Position numbers and translations under genes: made by a program | Assembly (NCBI GenBank): GCA_965220045.1 | Contig: OZ244803.1 | Location: 186,001-250,000 of the forward strand | DNA length: 64,000 nt | Direction: 5' to 3' | Source of the DNA: VXOZ01 sp965220045 | Lineage (GTDB): Bacteria; Chloroflexota; UBA11872; VXOZ01 | The notes under the pieces: model-generated | Database searches by the model: none | Seen by the model: the letters and a program-made list of their open reading frames with translations, nothing else | Told to the model about the DNA's origin: nothing | In this document: positions 7,251 to 15,823 of the stretch, piece after piece | Layout of the letters: each line of letters opens with the position of its first letter | Numbering within the stretch: position 1 is the stretch's first letter

Positions 7251-8621
7251 ATGCGTGAAACGCGGCGGACAATTCTCAAGACCTTAGGGGCGCTACCGAC
7301 GGTGCCGTTGCTGGCGGCGTGCGGGAGCAGCCTGCCCGACTCCATTCGACCTGATGCGAATTCAGACGTGCCTACCGTGCACGTGGTGGCGCCGAACATC
7401 ACCCTGATTTCCGCCACCAATCTCATCCGCGCCATTCAGGCGTGGAACGGCGGCAATATCGATTCGGCGGGGCCTAGCGAACGCTTCCGCATCTCCCTGC
7501 AGATCATCAAGGCGCGGGACGACGGCGGCGTGACGGCGAGCGGCAGTCCGCCGACCTGGTCGTACTTTAGACGCGGCATCGACGCCGAGGCCGCTGCCGG
7601 GCGGCCGGCGGACATCGCCATGCTCACCGGTGGGATTCATACCCTACCCGGCATCGCCAGCCCGTTCTTCGGACCGCTCAACGACTTCGTGCAGCGCGAC
7701 CGGGGCTTTCTCAACGAGTTCGTGACGCCGGCGGTGGAGGCAACGACGTTCGGCGGGCGCGTCCAAGCCGTGCCGGTAGTGCTCGGCGCCGGCGTGATGG
7801 CGTGGCACCCGGACCGCTTTGACGACACTGACCTTGCCCCGCCGCCTGCAACCTGGACTTGGAACGACCTGGCGTCGCTGGGACAAGACTTCATGACCGC
7901 GGCGCGTGCGCGCAATAAAGACGATTGGTGGGCGATGGGCGAGGGCATCTACACGGCGCTCTGGGCCCACCTGATGGCGCAGTCCGGTGGGGGTGTGTTG
8001 GACCTGGAGGAAGGCCGGCTGAGCCTCACGTCCGACCGGACGCGCGCGGCGCTGCAGCGGTGGCGCGATCTGGCCTATACGCACCGCATCATGCCGACGG
8101 GCGCCGACATGTCGTACTTTGACATGACCCGCCTGGCGCCGCGCAAGCGCGCCGCGCTGCACCACCACATGGTCTACTCCGGTGAAAACATCGGCGGCGG
8201 CTGGAAGATACAAAACTCGCCGTCTTTCGCCGGCAATGCCAACACCTCGCTCTACGTCATGGACGTCATGGGCATCCATGGCAAGTCGGTGCAAACCGAA
8301 TTAGCCTACGAGGCTATCAAGGCGCTTGCGCCCTATGTGGCGTTGCGCTCGATGGTGCCGGCGTGGATACCCGCCCTGAAGCACGTGGAGAATCCTTCCG
8401 GCGAGCGACCGGAGCTGGCGTTGTTGGAGGAGCGGGTGCCGGTGGTATTGCAGGCGCTGCGCAACGGACGCGGCACGACAACGCTCCCCTGGACGGAGAT
8501 CGGCACGCTGCTGCTGAATACCATGATTGAACCGATCCACAAGGGCGAACTCAGTGTTGCCGACGCCACCGAGCGGGCCACACGCGCCGTGGCGAACGCT
8601 CTGCCGGGGGTGTTGGTGTAG
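7251..8621 (+). CDS. ABC-type sugar-binding lipoprotein (solute-binding protein family 1)
   Basis: The N-terminus MRETRRTILKTLGALPTVPL has a twin-arginine-like motif (RRTILK) followed by the lipobox LLAAC, so the protein is predicted to be exported by Tat and lipid-anchored outside the membrane. The 456 residues have the layout of family-1 extracellular solute-binding proteins. PADIAMLTGGIHTLPGIA near 115, PVVLGAGVMAWHPDRFDD near 180 and the hinge segment TWTWNDLASLGQDF near 200 are typical of carbohydrate binders. No permease or ATPase gene is adjacent, so its transporter partner is encoded elsewhere. The ligand cannot be named from sequence. Confidence 0.85.
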   Translation: MRETRRTILKTLGALPTVPLLAACGSSLPDSIRPDANSDVPTVHVVAPNITLISATNLIRAIQAWNGGNIDSAGPSERFRISLQIIKARDDGGVTASGSPPTWSYFRRGIDAEAAAGRPADIAMLTGGIHTLPGIASPFFGPLNDFVQRDRGFLNEFVTPAVEATTFGGRVQAVPVVLGAGVMAWHPDRFDDTDLAPPPATWTWNDLASLGQDFMTAARARNKDDWWAMGEGIYTALWAHLMAQSGGGVLDLEEGRLSLTSDRTRAALQRWRDLAYTHRIMPTGADMSYFDMTRLAPRKRAALHHHMVYSGENIGGGWKIQNSPSFAGNANTSLYVMDVMGIHGKSVQTELAYEAIKALAPYVALRSMVPAWIPALKHVENPSGERPELALLEERVPVVLQALRNGRGTTTLPWTEIGTLLLNTMIEPIHKGELSVADATERATRAVANALPGVLV

Positions 8622-8697
8622 CGCCTACTCAGCCTTGCGTCGTTGACGGCTGATTGTGCGTGTGGACGTGACTTGGGCGCGGACAGTCTGCACTAGG

Positions 8698-9078
8698 TCA
8701 GCCTGCCAGCGGCTCCAGCTTCTCCAGAAGCACCTCTACGCGCTCGATACCGTCTCGTACGAAATCATCCGACTGCCAATCCTCATGGAAGTTCGTATAC
8801 AACGAGATAGCTGTACAAAAGAGGCCATAAAACTCCCGGTCTCCTGTCTCGCGACATATCTTGTCTATTGTCTCAAAAAGGTACCGGTGCCCGTTGTGCT
8901 GCCACCCGCGTTGCTGAGCTACGGCTTTCACCGCTTGCGCCGCCGCGCTCCAGGCCTTCTCCGAGGCTTGGAGCCGGTCGCCCTGCGCGAATTCGCTCTC
9001 GGCTTGGCGTAGGAATTGGCGGCTGATGCGCAGGTGTTCATCTACTTTGGGGTCTCTGCCGTCGACTCGCGCAGCCAT
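8698..9078 (-). CDS. PaREP1-family (HEPN-like) small helical protein, copy 1
   Basis: The 126-residue helical protein belongs to the PaREP1-type group, annotated as HEPN-related in several lineages. The hallmark is HLRISRQFLRQAESEF followed by LQASEKAWSAAAQAVKAVA and QQRGWQHNGHRYLFETIDKI. Start ATG at 9078-9076 has a GGAG element about 9 bases upstream. It is one of three tandem paralogues (8698-9078, 9285-9665, 9750-10130), all 126 residues long. The catalytic R-x4-H motif of HEPN ribonucleases is not clearly present, so a nuclease role is not claimed. It lies convergent to the solute-binding protein gene. Confidence 0.75.
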   Translation of the reverse strand: MAARVDGRDPKVDEHLRISRQFLRQAESEFAQGDRLQASEKAWSAAAQAVKAVAQQRGWQHNGHRYLFETIDKICRETGDREFYGLFCTAISLYTNFHEDWQSDDFVRDGIERVEVLLEKLEPLAG

Positions 9079-9284
9079 GCTGTGCTCCGTGCATTAGCTC
9101 GTGCCCAATTCGTCGTAAATATGTGCCAGTTGCAATATGGCAAGCAAATCGCATGCACTATCCGAAGTCGGCCGGAAACCGCCTCGCCGCGTGCCCGCTC
9201 GCTCCCTCTGGCTAGTCGATCTGTGAACCAATCGATCTGAGCGCGCTGGCCCATGCAGTGTTGAGCCGCCGATGCAAATCTTCC

Positions 9285-9665
9285 TTACTCTACAAGCGGC
9301 TCCAGCTTGTTCAGTAGCACCTTTACCCGCTCGATACCGTCTTGTACGGAATTGTCTGTTTGCCAGTTCTCGTAGAAATTCATGTGCAACGAATTCGCTG
9401 ATTTAATGAGGACAAGATACTCCCGGTTTCCCGTCTCGTAATATATCTTGTCTATCGCCTCAAAGAGGTACCTGTGCCCGTCGTGCCGCCAGCCACGTTG
9501 CTGAGCCACGGCCTTAACCGCGTGCGCTGCCGCACCCCAGGCCTTCTCCGAGGCTTGGCGCCGGTCGCCCTGCGCGAATTCGCTCTCGGCTTGGCGTAGG
9601 AACTGGCGGCTGATGCGCAGGTGTTCTTCTACTTTGGGGTCTCTGTTTTTGACCTCTCGCGCCAC
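9285..9665 (-). CDS. PaREP1-family (HEPN-like) small helical protein, copy 2
   Basis: Second member of the tandem trio. An upstream TTG would give a longer protein, but GTG at 9665-9663 gives exactly 126 residues and aligns the N-terminus (AREVKNRDPKVEEHLRISRQ) with its neighbours. A GGAG ribosome site is conserved at the same distance as in copy 1, so GTG is chosen. The core QASEKAWGAAAHAVKAVAQQ and GWRHDGHRYLFEAIDKIYYE is almost the same as copy 3. The middle differs (YLVLIKSANSLHMNFYENWQ), showing the copies have diverged after duplication. Confidence 0.75.
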   Translation of the reverse strand: MAREVKNRDPKVEEHLRISRQFLRQAESEFAQGDRRQASEKAWGAAAHAVKAVAQQRGWRHDGHRYLFEAIDKIYYETGNREYLVLIKSANSLHMNFYENWQTDNSVQDGIERVKVLLNKLEPLVE

Positions 9666-9749
9666 AATGTACTCCGTGCTTTGACTGCTGCCCTCTTCGT
9701 GGCGGAACGATCCGCGCTGCAATTCGGCAAACCCGTTGCCATCAGCGTG

Positions 9750-10130
9750 TCACTCTGCCAGCGGCTCCAGTTTCTCCAGCAGAATCTTCACCCGCGCGAT
9801 GCCGTCTTGCACAAATTCATCGGATTGCCAATCCTCATAGAAGTTCATGTGCAGAGAATTGGCCCTCCCAAATAGGTCTCGCAACTCGGGGTCGCCTGTT
9901 TCCCGGTAAATGCTGTCAATTGCTTCAAAGAGATAGCGATGTCCGTCGTGCCGCCAGCCGCGTTGCTGAGCCACGGCTTTCACCGCATGCGCCGCCGCGC
10001 CCCAGGCCTTCTCTGAGGCCTGAAGTCTATCGCCCTTGGCGAATTCCTCATCCGCTTGGCGCATGAATTGACGGCTTATGCGTACGTGCGCTTCCACTTT
10101 GCGGTTTCTGCCGTTGACTTGCCTAGCCAT
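9750..10130 (-). CDS. PaREP1-family (HEPN-like) small helical protein, copy 3
   Basis: Third 126-residue paralogue, beginning MARQVNGRNRKVEAHVRISR and holding the shared core QASEKAWGAAAHAVKAVAQQ. The ATG is at 10130-10128. It is 84 bp upstream of copy 2 on the same strand; copy 2 is about 206 bp upstream of copy 1. It is therefore likely the first gene of a three-gene transcript. The C-terminal third (FYEDWQSDEFVQDGIARVKI) is shared with both others. Related genes often occur in multiple copies in Chloroflexota; their function is unknown. Confidence 0.75.
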   Translation of the reverse strand: MARQVNGRNRKVEAHVRISRQFMRQADEEFAKGDRLQASEKAWGAAAHAVKAVAQQRGWRHDGHRYLFEAIDSIYRETGDPELRDLFGRANSLHMNFYEDWQSDEFVQDGIARVKILLEKLEPLAE

Positions 10131-10235
10131 ATCGAGGCCCTAGTGCTTCACCTGTCCACTTACATCAGGATTGCACTCTATACTGTAACAGAAGTTATTT
10201 ATTTAGTCCATAACTGATTACACATTGTAGGCGTT

Positions 10236-10682
10236 CTATCGCTGCAGCCGCGAGATTTCACGCTCTGCCACGATGAGGCAGCGTTGAAAGCGCACGTGGG
10301 GGACCGCAAGATTGTAGTTCCGGATGCGCCGGTTGAGGGCGGAAACCCGCTCTCGAAAGTCCGCCATGGCTGCCTGCCAACGCGATTCAGCCGCAGAATT
10401 GGGGTGCTCTGCACCCTTGCGCGCACTGTACACGGACCACGACCGCGCCAGTTCTGCAGCGGCCTCGGCGAAGAGCTTCTCAATCCGCCGGCGTTCCTCA
10501 ACCCACGGCAGGCTCATGCCGCTGTTGCGCAGGATATGACGGGCCATCCACAGCGCGGGATCCGCCAGCGGGTCTTCCTCCAGGTCCAGGGGCTTACCCT
10601 TGCCGGGCAGGTTTGTGAACTTGCCTTCTGCAAGAGCCTCCTGCAGCCGTTCTTCGACCAGCCTGCCCCACCTTTCCGTCAT
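10236..10682 (-). CDS. DUF1992 (DnaJ-like subfamily C member 28 domain) protein
   Basis: The product matches the DUF1992/DNAJC28 conserved domain, from EERLQEALAEGKFTNLPGKG through KPLDLEEDPLADPALWMARH to ILRNSGMSLPWVEERRRIEK. These segments cover residues about 8-75. A long charged helix follows (ALNRRIRNYNLAVPHVRFQR). It is a small cytosolic protein of unknown function. The start is ATG at 10682-10680, overlapping the TGA of the upstream gene by four bases; a TTG three codons earlier is less likely. It is the second gene of a two-gene unit with the SRPBCC protein. Confidence 0.85.
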   Translation of the reverse strand: MTERWGRLVEERLQEALAEGKFTNLPGKGKPLDLEEDPLADPALWMARHILRNSGMSLPWVEERRRIEKLFAEAAAELARSWSVYSARKGAEHPNSAAESRWQAAMADFRERVSALNRRIRNYNLAVPHVRFQRCLIVAEREISRLQR

Positions 10683-11254
10683 GCATTCCAACCTTCCGGC
10701 CGCGAACCGTCGGCAACCGCCGCCAGCCGTTGCAAATAGCGTGTCCAGCCTTCGTCGTGAATGTCGCGCTCAAGCGGCGGCGCTTGTGCGAAACCGGACT
10801 GCCGCAAGCGCAGCACCGTTTCACTGCCATCGCTTTCCAGGACGATGTGCACGTCAAGCGGTGGAAACGTCCATTGCCGGTTATGCCACGTGAAGCCAAA
10901 GCAGGCATCGGCTTCAAATGCCGTGACCTCTCCTGAGAACACGCTGACGGAGCCGTTTTCATTGAAGAACACGAACTCCACCGCACCGCCAACGTGCTGC
11001 TCGATGCCTGACACCTGCGCGAACCAGAGGCTGATGGCATCGGGATCGGTGAGCAAGGCAAAGACCCGCTCTGGCGGAGCCGCAATCCGCAATGACACTT
11101 CCAGCACGTCATCGTGCGTGTCGGCGGCATCGCTAGGCACGACACTTCCTACGTCGTCTTCAGTTGCATCTGTAGCGGCGTTCAATGGCGAGTCCTTGGC
11201 GATGGCAACGGAAGGAATATCCCGCACTGGAATTCTCAGTGCGAAGCTTGGCAT
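10679..11254 (-). CDS. SRPBCC / AHSA1-like domain protein
   Basis: After a variable N-terminal segment, residues of about 50-190 form a START/Bet v1-like ligand-binding fold: DDVLEVSLRIAAPPERVFAL, LLTDPDAISLWFAQ, GGAVEFVFFNENG, HDEGWTRYLQRLAA. The last is the usual C-terminal helix of the AHSA1 branch. The ATG at 11254-11252 is preferred because the frame upstream has no family similarity. Proteins of this kind bind hydrophobic ligands or assist stress responses; the actual role is unknown. Its stop overlaps the DUF1992 start by 4 bp. Confidence 0.75.
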   Translation of the reverse strand: MPSFALRIPVRDIPSVAIAKDSPLNAATDATEDDVGSVVPSDAADTHDDVLEVSLRIAAPPERVFALLTDPDAISLWFAQVSGIEQHVGGAVEFVFFNENGSVSVFSGEVTAFEADACFGFTWHNRQWTFPPLDVHIVLESDGSETVLRLRQSGFAQAPPLERDIHDEGWTRYLQRLAAVADGSRPEGWNA

Positions 11255-11543
11255 CCATCCTGAGTATACTGCGGACTTGCGGATTTGTAGACTACGTTGA
11301 GCAAACAGATTCAACCGTGGCGCCAATTGCCTGTATCGCGCCTCGTTTGCCAGCTAACCCATACTCTCGTCGCGTTGTCCCTGGACACTCACTCGCGGAG
11401 GGGTGACAATGGGGGGCGTGTGCGACGATAGCGATATCAGAGACCGGTCGTTCTAGAAGTAGTCGCCACGTCAAGCTTCCAAGTAAAATCCTGCTGCCAA
11501 CGAATGAAGGGCTTGCAGCCGCTACAGCGCCAAGGAATTCATC

Positions 11544-12317
11544 ATGGTCATTGACTGTCACGCCCACTTGTCCGGTGAGCACACCGGCATCACGCGCATC
11601 TGGGGCAAGAACGACGCCGCCCTGATTGCAGCCGCTGACCGCGTGGGCATTGACATGAGTTGCGCCTCTGTTCTGACGACGGCTATGCCCGCCCCACTGG
11701 CGGACTTTCAGGAGTGCAACCGCCAAATGGCCGCGGCAACCCGGCAGTTCCCCGGCAAAGTGCGCGGCTACTGCTACGTAAACCCCGGCTATACGCGGGA
11801 AGCCCTGCACGAGATCCGCACCTACGTGGAAGACCATGACTTCATGGGCATCAAGCTCTACAACGAGTACGTGTGCACCGACCCCATCCTCTATCCCATC
11901 GTGGAACTGGCCATTGAGCTTGGTGTGCCCATCCTGCAACACGCCAGCCACCAGCACCGTCCCATACCCAGCCAGCCCAACATCTCCGATAGCGGCGACA
12001 TTGCCGTCCTGGCCGCCCGTTATCCCGAGGCGGTCTTCATCTGCGCCCACATCGGGGGCGGCGGCGACTGGGAGTGGACAATCAAAGCCGCCCGCGCGAC
12101 GCCAGGCATCTACCTCGACACCAGCGGCAGCGTCTTCGACAGCGAGATGGTGCAGACGGCTGTGGACGTCGTCGGTGCGGAGCGCGTGCTCTTCGGCTGT
12201 GATACCTCGTTCACCGCCGGCATTGGCAAGCTGCGCGCGGCGGACCTTACAGAGGAAGAACGCGCGCTCATCATGGGCGGCAACATGGCGCGCATCCTGG
12301 CAATGCGCAAGGCGTAG
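11544..12317 (+). CDS. amidohydrolase 2 family TIM-barrel hydrolase
   Basis: The N-terminal metal pair is visible in MVIDCHAHL. Later barrel ligands are QHASHQHRP (about residue 132), AHIGGGGDWEW (about 173) and the aspartate of LFGCDTSFT (about 219). This is the amidohydrolase 2 pattern, with reactions that include decarboxylation and lactone hydrolysis. At 257 residues it is on the short side but complete from first strand to last helix. An AAGGAATTC ribosome site precedes the ATG. A second, different member of the same superfamily lies at 54844-55683. Confidence 0.85.
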   Translation: MVIDCHAHLSGEHTGITRIWGKNDAALIAAADRVGIDMSCASVLTTAMPAPLADFQECNRQMAAATRQFPGKVRGYCYVNPGYTREALHEIRTYVEDHDFMGIKLYNEYVCTDPILYPIVELAIELGVPILQHASHQHRPIPSQPNISDSGDIAVLAARYPEAVFICAHIGGGGDWEWTIKAARATPGIYLDTSGSVFDSEMVQTAVDVVGAERVLFGCDTSFTAGIGKLRAADLTEEERALIMGGNMARILAMRKA

Positions 12318-12830
12318 TCCAAGGACGTCTGCAATTGTCGTCGCCCGGCTCCATCGCTATGTGTGGCGCGCCGACCCCGCCCCAGTACTGCAACGCTCGG
12401 TTTTGGGCATGAGCGCTGCCACGTTAAGGGGGCGAACTTGCAGTGCGATGGGCAGCCCTTTCATTGGCTCGTCATTGAGGAAAGCCCTACGCCAAGGTCG
12501 GCAAGACTCCGCGACGAGCGAAATAGCAATACCAAGGCACTAGATTTCTCGCTGTGCTCGAAATGACATGCGATGCACCTTTCCTGTGGGGGTCGTATTG
12601 CCGCTCTCTTGGTCATTTGCCCCCTCCACGTGCAGGTCCTGGCTCGCGCTTCCTTGCCACAGATATTGCGGGAAGCTCCTTGCAAAAGGTTGACGAGGCC
12701 TTGATTGGACCAGCGCATTGCCTTGACAGTGGCAGACACGAGGAGTACACTTCTTGCCACAATGGGAAGTTGCGGGCAAGCGCCCACAGCCGTTCCCGCA
12801 GAGTGAGCAGTGGTAAAAAGGAGAGCAACG
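12318..12830. other. intergenic region with dispersed repeat remnants
   Basis: The gap includes a degenerate copy of the element reading GATTTCTCGCTGTGCTCGAA-ATGACA (about 12540-12570), also seen near 14240-14350. No open frame here shows a protein-family signal. The last 25 bases hold the ribosome site of the next gene (AAAGGAGAG). Confidence 0.5.
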
Positions 12831-14201
12831 ATGAAAGCAGTCCACCGATTCTCACGGCGCAGCCTGCTCGGCGCGTCGGCCGTAGGCTCCGTCGGGCTCG
12901 TTTTGGCGGCGTGCGGCCAGGTACAGATGACGGGCGAGCCCATGGAACAGGATGTAGAGGCCCCGCAGGAAGAGGCCGAGCAGCCGCAAGTGGTGGAGCA
13001 TGCGCCCGTAATCGCGTTGCTCATCAGCCAGCGCGATGACAATATTGCCAGGACGGCGGCCACGCTGGAGCTTTTCGATACGGAACATCCCGAAGTCGAT
13101 ATTGCCTGGAAGTTGGGCTACCCGCCGCGTGAGTTGCCCCCGCTCCTGGCCGCCGGTTCACCGCCAGATGTCTGCTGGTGGGGCGTGGCCCCGCACCAGG
13201 TAGCCGACATTGTGCGGGACCACCGTCCGATACTGGCGGCGCACGGCGTCGACATCAGCGAATTCGTGGAGCCGGTGATCACGGGCAATACCTGGCAGGG
13301 CAAGCTGCTCGGCGTGCCGTATGGTCTGAACACGACGAGCATCTTCTACAACAAAGACCAATTCGCCGCGGCCGGCCTCAATCCCCCGACAGACGACACC
13401 ACGTGGGAGCAGGTCCTGAGCGATGCCGAAGACCTGACCGCACACCTGAACCAGGGCTCGGAAAAGAACACCGCCTGGGGCATTAGCACCAGTTCGTATA
13501 TTCCGCAGTACTTGCCGTTTGTCTACGCGGGCATGCTCGATGAAGACGGCGAACTCGCCGCTGACCGCGAAATCGCCCTACGCATGGTGCACATGATCAA
13601 GGATGCGTGGACCAGGCGCGGCGCGGCTCCGGGTCCGAACAACGAAGACATCGACCTGAGCGGCTTTGCCGTCGACGCGTTCAACAACCAGCAACTCAGC
13701 CAGGTCATCTTCGGCACGTGGGGTATCGTGCCGGCACGGGAACGGGCGCAGTTCGAGTTCGACTCCATTGAGCCGCCGTATCTCGAAATTGGCGGCGGGC
13801 GCACGCGCGGCGCCTTCATGGGCCAGGAAGAGCACTTCGTCCTGGACAGCAGCACCAATCCGGATGCGGAAGTACTCGTGGTCTGGTACGCCAAGTCCAC
13901 CCATCAAGAGTGGATGGGCCGGCGCGGTCACGCCATTCCGGTGCACATCCCGTCGCAGCATTCCTTCGGGCCGCCGGAAGACGATCCGAACCCGGCCAAC
14001 CAACTGTCGTTCGCCCGCAGCGCGGCCTACGCCACGCCGTTCTGGCCGCATCCGGCGTACCGGAACTTCACCGGCGCGCTCAATACGCACCTGCGGCCGC
14101 ACTTCCGCGAGGAAGACAATCTGACCTCGGAAGAGGCGGTGGAGAACGCCTTCGCGGCGCTGGAGCAGGCGATCGAGGACTGGAAGAAGGAGAACGCGTA
14201 G
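12831..14201 (+). CDS. ABC-type sugar-binding lipoprotein, second copy type
   Basis: The start is ATG 12831, 10 bases after an AAGGAG ribosome site; a TTG-like start 21 bases upstream is less well placed. The leader MKAVHRFSRRSLLGASAVGS has the Tat motif SRRSLLG, and the lipobox is LVLAAC. The mature protein has an acidic spacer, then the family-1 solute-binding fold: ELFDTEHPEVDIAWKLGYPP, LLAAGSPPDVCWWG, GVPYGLNTTSIFYNKDQFAA, and a C-terminal helix. The substrate is probably a carbohydrate. It is not close in sequence to the gene at 7251-8621, and no permease is adjacent. Confidence 0.85.
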   Translation: MKAVHRFSRRSLLGASAVGSVGLVLAACGQVQMTGEPMEQDVEAPQEEAEQPQVVEHAPVIALLISQRDDNIARTAATLELFDTEHPEVDIAWKLGYPPRELPPLLAAGSPPDVCWWGVAPHQVADIVRDHRPILAAHGVDISEFVEPVITGNTWQGKLLGVPYGLNTTSIFYNKDQFAAAGLNPPTDDTTWEQVLSDAEDLTAHLNQGSEKNTAWGISTSSYIPQYLPFVYAGMLDEDGELAADREIALRMVHMIKDAWTRRGAAPGPNNEDIDLSGFAVDAFNNQQLSQVIFGTWGIVPARERAQFEFDSIEPPYLEIGGGRTRGAFMGQEEHFVLDSSTNPDAEVLVVWYAKSTHQEWMGRRGHAIPVHIPSQHSFGPPEDDPNPANQLSFARSAAYATPFWPHPAYRNFTGALNTHLRPHFREEDNLTSEEAVENAFAALEQAIEDWKKENA

Positions 14202-14767
14202 GGTTCCTCGCCGGTGTCAGTTGACTGTTACAGTCATTCCTGTAATTGTCATTCCGAGCGTAGCGAGAATCTAGGGTTCACGTCGAGCGTGTTTGATAGG
14301 CTTAGTACTTTAGATTCCTCACTCCGCTGCGCTCCGTTCGGAATGACATCTGATTGGGTCTTACTGGCACGCAGAACCACCGATTGTTGTCACCAATTCT
14401 GTCAACGAATTACCTGACATCTACAAATTCCGAGCGTAGTAGGGGCGGTTCGCGAACCGCCCCTATTTTTTCCGTTCGCACTGAGCTAGTCGAAGTGCAG
14501 ACGGTGGGGCGTATGGGTAGTACGCGAATCAAGCCTGAGTAGAGAGCCCCGGCGTGCGCCCTTGTCGCCGTTCACCTTTCGACAGGCTCAAGGCGAACGG
14601 TTGCAGGGGCACTTTTGTTTCCGTTCGCGCTGAGCTCGTCGAAGCGCAAATGGAGAGATGTAAGGGCGGTTCGCGAACCGCCTCTACGCTTGGCTTGGGA
14701 CATTCAGTCACGAACGCAGTACATCTTCTGAGAAGAGAGGCAAGGGTCGTTGCCTCCCTTCTTCGCG
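14202..14767. repeat. repeat-filled intergenic region
   Basis: Four repeat types are stacked here: ATTCCGAGCGTAGCGAGAAT with its inverted partner near 14315-14347, the GGGCGGTTCGCGAACCGCCC palindrome at 14441-14464 and again near 14664-14686, and the element carrying GAGCTCGTCGAAGCGC or its complement at about 14480-14505 and 14575-14650. No gene is seen. Confidence 0.75.
14441..14472 (+). terminator. intrinsic-terminator-like palindrome with T-run
   Basis: A perfect palindrome (AGGGGCGGTTCG with its complement, 14441-14464) is followed at once by ATTTTTT. It is 240 bases after the solute-binding protein gene and could end that transcript. The same palindrome without the T-run recurs at about 14664-14686, so it is also a dispersed repeat. 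Confidence 0.5.
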
Positions 14768-15574
14768 TCATCCCGCCTTCATGGCACCGGCGGCATGCCG
14801 CGCCGCTGCGGTGAACTCTTCAGTGGTGATCGACCCCGCCAGACTGCGCGACTCAAGGTGATGAAACACCTCCTCCGTACAGAGATCATGGGGCAGGCCG
14901 GGCGCGCCGATGCTTGTCGTGCAGTCACGCAGTAGGATGATGCAATAGCCGCGCTCGCGCATGGCGAAAACGCCGTAGTCGCGGTGAGGCACGCAATAAT
15001 TGGCGGCGAAACCGGCGTAGAAGAGATAGCGGATCTGTTTGTCCCGGCACAGGCGGTGCATTTGTTCGCCGGTCGCTATTACGAAGTCCTCGTCCGCGGG
15101 CCAGACGGCGCGGTCAATTGACCGAATCTCGTCATGCCGGCGCCGGAGAGGCAACCACTCCTCGCCGTAATGGGCCTCCAGATTCGCCCATTCTCCCTGA
15201 CGCCGGGCGAATTCCGGCGGCGGCCAGTCCGGCACGGCCTTTGGCGGTGGACTGAGTTCGCTCTCGCCCGCGTAGCACAACCACTGGGGAAACTTCTGCG
15301 CCACCGGCGGCGACGGCGCATGCACTACGGTAATACCCAGCGCGCGGCACTTATCCAACAGCGGCCGGATGAGGTCTCGGCAGATTTGCGCGGAGCGCTC
15401 GCCGTGGCTCTCGATGGTCGGCTCGTCCCAGCAGTCCACGAGCACGATAGCGGCTTCTGCAGGCGGAATGCTCACCGTGGCGTACTTGAAACCAAAGTGC
15501 TCCTCACGGTATGGCAGGTCCGGCGCGCGGGGCTCGTGGATGAGAAAGCGCGTGGTCAGTTCTAGATTCGTCAC
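14768..15574 (-). CDS. isochorismatase-like cysteine hydrolase
   Basis: The product shows the isochorismatase-like fold. A catalytic aspartate lies in AIVLVDCWDEP (Asp47). The cysteine lies in FYAGFAANYCVPHRDYGVFA (about residue 200), after the usual strand ATGEQMHRLCRDKQIRYLFY. It ends with the LRDCTTSIGAP segment typical of the family. At 268 residues it is longer than nicotinamidases because of an insert around 95-150. Relatives hydrolyse amides, carbamates or enol ethers; the substrate is not known. It sits alone between repeat blocks. Confidence 0.8.
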   Translation of the reverse strand: MTNLELTTRFLIHEPRAPDLPYREEHFGFKYATVSIPPAEAAIVLVDCWDEPTIESHGERSAQICRDLIRPLLDKCRALGITVVHAPSPPVAQKFPQWLCYAGESELSPPPKAVPDWPPPEFARRQGEWANLEAHYGEEWLPLRRRHDEIRSIDRAVWPADEDFVIATGEQMHRLCRDKQIRYLFYAGFAANYCVPHRDYGVFAMRERGYCIILLRDCTTSIGAPGLPHDLCTEEVFHHLESRSLAGSITTEEFTAAARHAAGAMKAG

Positions 15575-15823
15575 CGGGGTTCTCCTTCAATTTCGAGGAA
15601 TCCAATTCCTCTCTATTCTATGTGTTGCGAAAAGTGCGGGGTATTCCTTTATAGTTAAGATCAGTTCCGAAGTGAGACGTGTGGTCTTTCTCGCCGCTCC
15701 CGCGAATACGGGAGCCGACAGGCTGAGGAGAAGATAGATTCCCGCGTGCGCGGGATTGACGGATGATTGTGCTATTCGGTCTTGTGGCGAGACCGCGCCG
15801 GCAAGCATTTAAGGAGAAGCCGT

